A stretch of DNA of 64,000 bases from Dipteris shenzhenensis. Lineage: Eukaryota > Polypodiophyta > Polypodiopsida > Gleicheniales. A program made the position numbers and the translations under genes. The stretch lies in the NCBI GenBank assembly GCA_047967505.1, contig CM106541.1; one strand, given 5' to 3'. The notes beneath the pieces were generated by a model. That model saw nothing but the letters and a program-made list of their open reading frames with translations. It was not told where the DNA came from and made no database searches. Within the stretch, counting starts at the first letter, position 1, and every line of letters starts with the position of its first letter. Shown here in pieces: positions 55,501 to 64,000 of this stretch.

Positions 55501-57600
55501 CACATGAGATGTACTCATTTATGGATGGCTATGTTGGGTATAATCAAATTACAATGGCTCCCAAGGATCAATCCAAAACTGCCTTTATTATAGAATGGGG
55601 TGCCTATGTAGCCAAAGTGATGCTGTTTGGATTGAGAAATGCCCCATCAACCTTTTAGAAGTTTATGGTTGAAATGAGGTTGAAACATTCCAAGATTACC
55701 TCACTGAGTTCATTTCTATTGACTTAGATGATTTTTGTGTACATTCCTCGGACATTGACCACTTTGGATAATTGGAGAAGATATTCCTGTGATGCATATA
55801 AGTAGGTAGTTCTTTGAATCCAGCTAAGAGTGTGTTCTATGTTTGATTTGTTATTCTACTTGCACATGTTATTTCTAAGGATGTAATCAGAACCAAGCCA
55901 AGTAAAATAAAATCCATACAGTAGATGCTTCAGCCTTAGAACTTAACCCAATAACGTTTTTTCATGGGGTTTATTAGTTTCTATCATAGGTTCGTCAAGG
56001 ACTTTGCCAAGATTGTGGCACACCCTTGTATGATTGACAAAAAAGAATGCTAAGTTTGAATGTGAATGGAATGCCAAGTTGATTATAGTTTTCAATGATT
56101 TGAAAAACCAAGAAATGGCTACTCCAATTCTCAGATTTCAATGATTCAAAAAACCAAGCAATGGCTACTCCAATTCTCAGACAACCAAAATGGGATGTTG
56201 TTTTCATGTGCATGTGCATGCTTCTAGTTATGCTTTAGGTATAATTCTGGATTAGTCGGATTGTCGCCTAGACTGAGAATATTTAGGAATAGTACTTAGT
56301 GTGCAAAAACTAAGGCATTATTTGCTCGGTAGGCACTTTGTGTTTTATGTGGACCATCAAGCCTTTCTTTATCTCATTAATAAGGCTATCATTCGAGGAG
56401 GGCGGGATGCTTTTGCTATAAGAGTTTAACTTGAAAATTATTCATAAACCAAGAGATCCATGTGGGAACTGATTGTTTGTTTAGGTTACCAACACACTGG
56501 AGCAAGCACATGGAGTTGATATAGAATTGCCAAATGTTGAACTGTTTGCAATTAAATATTGTGAGAATGAATACACCGAGTTGGTGGATTAGCTGTCTAA
56601 AATCACATTTCTTGAAACTATTTCTTGGGATAAATGCAAGCAACTAGCTCTAAAGGATTGGAAATACACTCTCATTAGAGGGCAGCTCTATCAACAGTGT
56701 GTAGATGGGATTCTACATCATTGGGTGTTACCAAATGAACGAGATGTTGTATTGTAGGAGGCTCGCATGGGATCATCAGGAGGACATTTCCAAGGGGAGT
56801 TAACTACTAGAAAATTGTTACAAGTAGGATTATGGTGGGAAACCTTAATGAAAGATGCTCAAACTAGGTGTATGCAATGTGATGTTTGTCAGTGCACTGG
56901 ATGGTTATTGGCGAATCAGTATATGCCTTTGCAACCCACCAAGCCATGGGAATCCTTTCAATGTTAGGGTTTGGATTTTGTTGGTCCATTTAAGCCACCC
57001 AGGTTCACTCAGAATAAGTATATCCTCATTGCTACTGACTATGCTACTAAGTGGGCTAAAGCTAAGGCACTCTGAGACAAATCGGCTCGGTGCACGTCTA
57101 TGAAAACATTATATGCAAGTATGGATGCCCTTTACATCTTGTCAATGATCAAGGGACACATTTCCTCAATGATGTAATGCTTACTCAAGAAGGAATTCAA
57201 AATCATGCATACTACTTACTATGCTCATGGTAATGGTGAAGCTGAGTCCACTGATAAGACAATGAAGCTCATCCTCAGCAAGACTATACACTCTGCTAAA
57301 GGTGAATGGGACACCAAGTTGCACTCACTTTGTGGGCTTATTGCACTGCTTACAAGGTAACTACAAATATTACACCCTTTTGTATGACCTTCGGCTTTGA
57401 GGCATTTGTACCGATCCCTTAGAATTTGTAGTTCCGATCTTTGAGTTGCTATCAACCATCATTTAGGAGAAACAAAAGCAATCAAGGGGCGATTGCATCA
57501 GCTAACCTGGATGAGTTATGCCTCTGAGCTGCCTGGTCACAGATGGTGATACAGTACAGAAGAAAAACCTAGCACGATTGACATATTGTGCCTAAGCATT
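52581..57600 (+). pseudogene. Ty3/gypsy element, most complete copy: gag, PR, RT, RNase H, IN
   Basis: Domains in order: gag core at about 53035-53200 (NFKGTNDEDPYIHLQSFLRV); zinc knuckles at 53650-53691 (CNRCSKGGHVEEEC, perfect CX2CX4HX4C), one decayed, and CFFCGENH at about 53884. Protease lies at about 54435-54690, with the active-site motif reading NGGSGVNII where an Asp is expected first, and YPILLGRPWL. RT lies at about 55230-55770 (YNQITMAPKDQSKTAF, FGLRNAPSTF, DLDDFCV). RNase H lies at about 55960-56480. Integrase at 56640-57500 has the HHCC segment (SSGGHFQGEL, CMQCDVCQ), D at 56974, D at 57147 and E at 57244. Many stops and shifts, and no LTRs found. Related fragments lie at 27929-30223 (-) and 35657-37042 (+). 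Confidence 0.85.
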
Positions 57601-58480
57601 TAAACAAGGATATGCTTGTGTTACTCTCCTGTTACTCTACACTGCTAAGTTGGGGCCTATCAAAACCAATTTTAAGTTTTTGACACATAAAACTCCCAAA
57701 TCTACACATTTGGCAGGCCACATAAAAAGATCAACTCATTTGGCAATTTTGTACCCTTAGAATTTGGACTCGCAGATTTTTGACAATAGGATAGCGCAAC
57801 TCGTATATTTGGAAGGTAACATGCTTTTTGAGTTGTACAATGGAAGCAAAGTAAATCCATACCAAGCATCTTTAGACATATAGAACTTGGTTGATAATGC
57901 CTTGGTAAATTTTTCAGAAGACAACATGCCAGCTAGCTATTTAGTAGTTCTAGACCAAATGCATCATGTTTCTCCATGTGGCATGATCAACCTTAAGGGC
58001 TTATTAATGCAGAATCATCATGCTAAAGCAAGGGAGGCTTCTACAACCATTGATGTGACAAGAACTAAAGTTATAGATTCTCATCGACTACATTTGGTCA
58101 GAAACTCTACTTATCAATTTCACTTGAGAACTCAATATACTTCATGGTCATCATCTTCACATTGCCTTCAACAACCATCTATGTGCTTCCCTTTGCTACC
58201 ATTTCTCTCTGTCAGGCTCTTGAGCTTTCTATACCCTTCATGTTAATCCATCCTCAGTCTCCAACTTCTTCCTTAGCCACATTCTTTGTCTCTAGCCATG
58301 TCATCTTTGTTGTTATGGAGAGAGCAGAGAGTCAAGCCCAATAGAAGAGAAAATGCAGCTCTCACATATCAACCCCACACCCAATCAAAGATTTCTCCAT
58401 TGTCCTTACTGGCATCCTCGGAGGCTAATTAGCTCCTGAAGTTTGCTCAGCTACCATGGAAGGATGTCTACAACAAAGAA
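57601..58480. other. Unassigned DNA after the gypsy integrase
   Basis: Early bases may encode the integrase tail or the 3' region of the element, but no motif is clear. The frame at 57887-58246 begins in weak coding-like sequence (MVDNALVNFSEDNMPASYLV) and shows no known family. Confidence 0.3.
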
Positions 58481-58813
58481 TTGGTGGAGGAAATCCTAGA
58501 CTCTGATGACAAGGATGAGCACAGCCTCGTCATCAATGAAACGCATGTCAGAATCACCTCCTATCTTCTAAAGAAGGTCTTTCAATTGAAGCAAATATCA
58601 AATCCTAAGAAGTTGGTGGACACAAAACGCTGGAATGCCTATTTCAAAGGAGACAGCTACTCATCCTCATTGGGGTATCTAATCAACAAGGCAGAGGATG
58701 AGGGCTTGAAGGCCACCTACACATTCTTGCCTGAGTTCATCGAACTCAAGAAGAGTGTGGGATATGTGTCTAGACAATATGTGGCTATGCTCAAACCATG
58801 GCTCTATTATTAA
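58481..58813 (+). CDS. Unidentified 110-residue frame, likely a remnant of a larger protein
   Basis: The reading contains VEEILDSDDKDEHSLVINET, HVRITSYLLKKVFQLKQIS, TKRWNAYFKGD and LGYLINKAEDEGLKATYTFL. It looks like a real soluble helical domain and resembles in feel the N-terminal domains found in plant transposon-derived proteins, but I cannot name it. Upstream in the same phase, after a stop, KDVYNKELVEE-like sequence continues the reading, so the ATG may be internal. Confidence 0.3.
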   Translation: MVEEILDSDDKDEHSLVINETHVRITSYLLKKVFQLKQISNPKKLVDTKRWNAYFKGDSYSSSLGYLINKAEDEGLKATYTFLPEFIELKKSVGYVSRQYVAMLKPWLYY

Positions 58814-59335
58814 GTGGTTACCCGTTGGTCAATGGTATATTCGTGCACAGTCTTGCATCTTGCTCATATAATCTAATAAAATACAAAGTTCCCTATATTT
58901 ATTAGACAATGATAAAAAAACTAAAAGCATGTTGCCATCAAATTCTATTCAAGCCAAATTTACATGGAAATTTATGTAGTGGAGATTCCAATATCCAAAG
59001 AAGTTCTTACCAATATTAAGTAGTAATAGGTAACATGTTTATTGTTCATGTTGCTTACAATGCCTACCATGTTTATATATGAAGCTACATTGAAGTCCAT
59101 TTGAATAAGGGTCCTTTTTGGTCATTGCACTCACTAAATCCACTCTACAGGTTTTGTTTATTGAGATTAGAATGTACTAACTCATCACCATGGTAGAGGA
59201 CCAAGTTTCGGTTCACCATTTTTGAGAAGGCATTTGAGAACCATCTACTACTGCTGCAAGAAGTCAATAGAGGCCAAACCAACTGCAAGCTTGGCCCTCA
59301 CTTGTGCATGCTCTACCATTGGCTGATGTTAGGGC
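58814..59335. other. Intergenic AT-rich DNA
   Basis: No coding or repeat feature recognised. Confidence 0.4.
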
Positions 59336-59800
59336 ATGTGCCTTGGCCCCAAGCACTACCTTCAAGCAGAGCTGGGCCATTGGGAGCTCAGTAGGATGAA
59401 GGGACATGCAAGCAAGAAGAGTTGGAATAGGAAGGCAAGCAAGAGGAAGAGCAGGAGTAGGAGCAGGGTGAACAAGAAGGCAAGCAAGTTTAGGAAGAGG
59501 ATCAGGAGGAGGGTGAACAAGAAGAGCAAGAGTAAAGGCAAGGTGACAAGGAACAAGATCAGGAGCAACAAAAGTAGGAAAGACATCCCATTGGGCAACA
59601 AGACGGAGAAAAGACGTTGGAGAGGAACAACAATGAGGGCACCTATGAGCCAAAATAGGACAATCGTAAGGGGAATGGCGATGAGGACACCTCCAAAGAG
59701 CAATAGGAGAACTCGGAGGGGAACAACCAACAGGGCACCTCCGATGAGAATAAAATAGAGGAAGGTGGGGAAACAGGGGAACAAGAACCACCACAAGAGC
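59336..59800 (+). pseudogene. Highly charged low-complexity coding-like stretch
   Basis: One plus frame is strongly basic (KASKRKSRSRSRVNKKASKF); another reads acidic and glutamine-rich with repeated GNN and EGNN-type phrases. The minus strand gives leucine-rich frames. The DNA consists of GGAAGAGGAGCAAG-like repeats. Which frame was real is unclear; an acidic, low-complexity gag or transposon protein region is plausible. Confidence 0.25.
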
Positions 59801-61264
59801 AGGTTGACTGGACTAGTGATGTAGAGCCCTCCCACCAATCCAAGCATCAAGGGGTTAGCTCATCACTCGATCCACTTACTCTGCCTCAACCTCCTTCACC
59901 CCTTCAGTGCCTTGCATCTGTGGAGAAATTTCCTCTGGACCCACTACTCACAAAAGATTAACATGAGGACCGGGTTGCCATGGAAAGTTAGTGGTAGGTA
60001 CTTAGAGAGAATATGGTCCATGTAGCGCAGGTTCTCAACTATTTGGCCAACCACTGGATCGCCTCCTCAAGTACTAAAGCCCAATTTGTTTTTACAAGCT
60101 AAGTACCAGGAGGAGGTTATCAGGCTCTTCGAGGAACAGACATCCAACCTATGCTAAGATAAGGGTGACCTAGCAGCAGCTGAATGCAAGTCTCTACAAG
60201 GACAACTTGAGGACAAGAGGACAGTTCATGAGAAGTTAGTTCAAGTACACTGGCAGTTGCAGTAGGAGTTATAAATAAACCATAGAAATTTGTTGTGTTA
60301 GGTAGCTCACCTGAAAGACATCATGAACAAGTCCCAAGGCAATGTCATTTCTAGAATATCAAAATGCAACATGCCCTACAGAAATTGTCGAAGCAAGTCT
60401 CGGAGAGCCAGCAGTAGCAATAGGTAAATCAAGCTCGACTCGAGGCACTAGAGCAAGAAAATGTGTACCTAAGGGAGGTGGCCACAGAATGGCAAGCATT
60501 TAAGTGAGGAGAATCCACAATTATAGGCTAATTTTGACAAGTATTAGTAGCTCCAGCATTTTATTCATCTCCTTCAAGTGGTCGACGAGCGTCTCGACAA
60601 CTTGTCTCACCGACAACCATCAAACAATGACAATGCCGATAGTGAAACTGGAGGGCCATGACCTTCTATTCTAAGCGAGCATGCGGGTATCTTAGGCCAA
60701 CACTCCTCAGTCAGGGGAGGTACCTCACAAACCAAGGGACCATAAGAAGTCATGGCTCAGACCCTTTTGATGTTGAACTCAAGGAGCCAAGTAATTAGCA
60801 TCGAGCAGGTGACTCAAAAGGGACTACAATTTTGAGGATGTCGTAGTGCCGGTTTGGATTTTACTAGAGATGGTAGATAAAGAAGTGTAGATGGAGCAAA
60901 TGCGAATGCCGAGCCAATTTCATCGATTTTAGATCTCCCACTTATAGTGCTTACCCTAGAAATTTTGCATCATATTCCTGGTAGAGAGGAGATGCATACG
61001 GTAAAGCCCATCATCTTAGTGTATGATAAGGCAATTAGAGACTTCAACCATTTTGTCAAGGAGTGCACAAAGAGGCAAGACAACATTTTTAAGGTCGAGC
61101 GTAGGTTGATTCTCACCTGAGTACGATAGTTGGCGAAACCTACTATGCCCGAGCTACCCATCTACTATGGCAAACTTTTGAGGGAGCTCGACTATCTAGT
61201 CGACAATCATGTAACAAAGGCTAAGTCGATGCGGGATAATAATGAGAAATATCTAGTTTCCTAC
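59801..61264 (+). pseudogene. Gag-like coding remnant with a coiled coil
   Basis: Across stops the plus strand reads LQKLSKQVSESQQ, ARLEALEQENVYLREVATEW (about 60390-60500, a coiled coil) and FNHFVKECTKRQDNIFKVER with PELPIYYGKLLRELDYLVDN (about 61030-61220). The last part, with IYYGKLLRELDYL, resembles the N-terminal part of a retrotransposon gag. No zinc finger or pol follows because the copia fragment begins at 61265 on the other strand. Confidence 0.3.
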
Positions 61265-62350
61265 CAGTATACCTCTCCTCTGGCGTCATGCCATGTATTG
61301 CTGCAGTGAGAGTCCCCTTCATTATGTAGACTGCTGTAGCAACTGCTTCAACCCAATAATAATCTAGCAGGTCTTTTTCATTGAGCATGGCACGAGATAC
61401 CTCTCCAATATGCCTGTTTTTCCTTTCTGCAAGTCCATTTTACTGTGGGGTATGACTGCATGAATATTGCTGCTTTATGCCATGCTCCTGCAGGAACCTT
61501 GCAAACTCATTTGAGAGGTACTCTCCCCCTCCATCTGACCTTAAGCATTTTATTTGCAAGCCTGTTTCTTTTTCAACCATAGCTTTAAAAGCTTTGAAAT
61601 GCCCAAACACTTCACTTTTCTTTTTCATAAAATACACCCAAACTTTTTTGCTATAGTCATCAATAAAAGTGACAAATTAATGACAGCCTCCAATAGATGC
61701 AGCATTAGTAGTCCACACATCAAAGTGGATTAATTCCAATGGCCTCTTACTCTCTTGAACATGTCTAGGAAATGGTTTCCTTGCGTGTTTTCCAAATTGA
61801 CAGGCTTCACATACCTAATGCATTTCTACAACCTTGAACTTAGGCAAACCTGCAACAATATTTTGGGCCTACATTAATTTAAGTCACTGTACATTAACAT
61901 GACCAATGCGTTTATGCCAAATATCAATATCTGCAACTACATCTGTCCCATGTGCAAACATTGCTACACTCAATTCAGGCATGTCCGCATCCAACGTAAA
62001 CATCCTGCCCTTCTTCTTCCCTTTTTCTATCAAGCGACCTTTATTTTTCATATCCTCAACAAAGCATCCATGAGGATTAATTTGACCTGCAAGACCTGCT
62101 CAATCATTTGACCAACAAAAACCAGATTCTTGGTGATATTCGAGACATGAAATACATTAGATAGGTATTTCTTTTTCCCATCCTGCATAGATAAAAGAAT
62201 TTTACCAATTTGCACAATAGGATGTGCAGTATCATCACCAGTCTCCACAAATCCTGGTCTTTCCATTTTCCTTGCATCCTACATCCATTCTGCATGACCT
62301 GTCATGTGGTTTGACGCACCTGAGTCAACATACCACACATCATTGCTTTC
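61265..62350 (-). pseudogene. Ty1/copia protease end and integrase (truncated)
   Basis: On the minus strand: DSGAS/HMTGHAEWM-type protease residues near 62290-62330, a linker with SNVFHVSNITKNLVFVGQM (62048-62266), and the integrase zinc-binding part WHKRIGHVN ... CEACQFGKHA (about 61790-61915). The core has IHFDVW (about 61715), LRSDGGGEYLSNEFARFLQE (61500-61545) and AERKN (about 61425). Sequence stops at about 61265 after AIHGMTPEE, so reverse transcriptase and RNase H are missing. Several stops (TAG, TAA, TGA) interrupt it. Confidence 0.85.
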
Positions 62351-63347
62351 TTGTGCGCTTGTCACAGAATTGGTCATGTGCTACACCATAAACAGATGCT
62401 CATTTTTGTAATCAACTTGTCTACTAGAGGATGCATAATTGCCTTGCTGCAATTTTCCAGTCATGATGTCATTCTGCTTTTTATGGCAGTCTTTAACCAT
62501 ATGACCCATTTTACCATAGTAGTAGCATTCAACATTGATGTTTGCATTTTGGTCTCTCTGCCATCCACCATGACCTCTTTGGCTCCCCCTACCTCTAAAG
62601 TTACCACGTCCTCCTCCATAGGACTGGTTTTCTTGAATTTGCTGCATATTCTGATTTATGCCACGGCCTCCAGATCGGCCTGCTCTACCTCTGCCTCTAC
62701 CTCTTCCAGCATTTGAGTAGAAGACAGTTTCTTTTGAAGTTCCTCCTGAAGAAGATGCACCACCATTTCTCTGCTCTTCAAAAATTAGAAGAGCAATCAA
62801 CTCCTTAAAATCAGGAAAATTGTCACGGATGGCAATGGATGTCCGGAATTGTGCATAATCCGTTCCTAAACCATTCAAGGTCACATAAACTAAATCATCA
62901 TCTTCCACTGGTGACCCAATACAAGCAAGTGCATCTGCAATCTTCTTCACCTTCATTTGATAGTCATTGATGCTCATATTTTCTCTCTACACATTATGCA
63001 ACTCCTACTTGAGCCGCATTTTCCTAGCTTGCATATTTGTGCTATACATTTTTGTCAAAGTATCCCACGCCTCCTTCGGCATGCTTGCATCCTGAGCACA
63101 ATCATAGAATCTGAAATACTGATAGACACCTAGTACATAACTTTTCTAGCTCTCTCATGCCAACCTTTAAATGCCTGCAACTCCTATTGATTGGGAACAT
63201 TAGGGATAAATGGTTCTTCTTCAGCTCCAGTAATGAACTACCAATAGCCTTTTCCCTTAAGGAAATTCGTTATTCTAAACTTCCATGCTTGGAAGTTATT
63301 CTTGTCGAGCTTTTCAGTGATAATCTATGAAAGAGCATCAGACGCCA
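62351..63347 (-). pseudogene. Ty1/copia gag with decayed zinc knuckle
   Basis: Gag starts at ATG 63347 (MASDALS, then ITEKLDKNNFQAWKFRITN). It is broken by six TAG codons and a frameshift near 63110 before the open 198-residue frame 62977-62381. That frame begins with MSINDYQMKVKKIADALACI and LVYVTLNGLGTDYAQFRTSI (UBN2/gag region). A glycine/arginine-rich RGRGRG stretch follows, then CYYYGKMGHMVKDC, a CX2CX4HX4C knuckle in which the second Cys is Tyr. It ends with YKNEHLFMV leading into the protease. All six early stops are TAG. Confidence 0.85.
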
Positions 63348-63837
63348 TTACAAAACACTGCAAAAATATTCTGTCACTACAAAAAACACAACTTCTACCG
63401 CACAAGGGCAAATCTGCAAAACTGACGAAAGTGGTATTTGACCACACAGTCACTTCCTAGTGATGATTTTGCATCAACAAGCAATAAGAATGATTTTGTC
63501 ACTCCCAATATCTCTGTGCACAGACATACGATGCAATTTCTACGGCAACTTTTCATCGACTTGTAGAACAGTGGTCGCACAGCAAAAACAGGGCACTTTT
63601 CTAGCCTTGAATCAAAAAAATAATCACCAAGGGCTTTGCCCTTTCTGTAGCATATACTGCCCTCTCGCCGCACCGCGAAGGGCGTCCCAATCTGAGACAG
63701 TGCACTCTTGCACTTTTCGGTTGTGCTATAGGCAGAGATTTGCTCCCAAACTTGAAAAAGGAAAGCAACACTGATCCTCTTACCAAGATATTGCGAACTT
63801 GGTTTGCTTTCTTGAGCTCCTTACCACGAACCAAGCT
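63348..63837 (-). other. Copia 5' untranslated leader
   Basis: About 490 bases between the primer-binding site and the gag ATG. Frames on both strands in this stretch lack motifs. Confidence 0.5.
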
Positions 63838-63851
63838 CTGTGCTGATACCA
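63838..63851 (-). promoter_or_regulatory. Copia primer-binding site (initiator tRNA-Met type)
   Basis: The minus strand reads TGGTATCAGCACAGAGC directly after an LTR end in CA. Plant copia elements normally have TGGTATCAGAGC complementary to initiator tRNA-Met; here two to five extra bases interrupt it. Confidence 0.7.
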
Positions 63852-64000
63852 TGTGAAGAGAGTGGGAGAGAAGGAAGGAGTCTCACTTGCAGCTTTCTCA
63901 CATACACAATGGGGGAATACACACACAGGTGGAGGCTGAAAATATTTTTCCTCTTCTTAGTTGTGAAAGCAAAAAGAACTCTCTCTAAGTACAAAAGGAA
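63852..64000 (-). mobile_element. Copia 5' LTR, 3' end (continues beyond the window)
   Basis: The LTR ends with CTCTTCACA at 63852. The visible part has a CT-rich stretch (CTTCCTTCTCTCCCACTC) typical of U5. The other end and the TG start are outside the window. Confidence 0.65.

Noticed and set aside
59264-59850. Leu/Pro-rich minus-strand frames up to 176 residues
   Set aside because: They are the reverse of a GGAAGAGGAGCAAG-type low-complexity coding stretch on the plus strand.

Overview
This window looks like intergenic DNA from a large seed-plant genome, most likely a gymnosperm. That is inferred from very low gene density, old and heavily mutated Ty3/gypsy, Ty1/copia, LINE and hAT remnants, long dinucleotide microsatellites, satellite-like arrays, and two intact GC-richer plant genes of the BPS1/ROH1 type. 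No species can be named from the sequence alone.

Layout. 0-7 kb: the tail of a chromovirus (minus strand), a purine-rich tract, and a diverged tandem array with a period near 181 bp. 7.3-10.3 kb: repeat R (copy A) leading into an intact BPS1/ROH1-like gene (+). 10.5-15.6 kb: two decayed LINEs, one on each strand. 16.5-17.7 kb: long CT and TG arrays. 17.7-21.5 kb: AT-rich DNA with minisatellites. 21.5-23.5 kb (-): the first copy of an unfamiliar transposase-like family. 25.3-30.2 kb: repeat E, repeat R (copy B) and a gypsy pol fragment (-). 31.7-35.6 kb: the inverted counterpart of the 7-10.9 kb block, with the second intact BPS1/ROH1-like gene (-), a LINE fragment and a ~0.8 kb segment carrying a heat-shock-like promoter. 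35.7-40.5 kb: gypsy gag, a hAT (DUF659-like) remnant, a tiny LINE tail with a 16-bp target-site duplication, and another gypsy gag. 42-43.9 kb: TGCTTT-rich repeats. 44-48.5 kb: a second transposase-like copy, its tandem duplication, and an antisense FCP1-like phosphatase pseudogene. 49.3-57.6 kb: inverted repeat E, a fragment of the BPS1/ROH1-like gene with repeat R (copy D), and the most complete gypsy element (+). 57.6-61.2 kb: unassigned coding remnants. 61.3-64 kb: a truncated copia element (-) whose primer-binding site and LTR edge can be read.

The only convincingly intact host-type genes are the two BPS1/ROH1-like copies. They lie in inverted orientation about 23 kb apart and share upstream and downstream flanks; a third copy at 50.3 kb is only a 5' stub. 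The least-described item is the transposase-like family at 21.5-23.5, 44.0-45.7 and 46.5-47.4 kb. It carries three conserved aspartates with matching spacing and has cysteine-rich segments on both sides. I recognise no named family with certainty.
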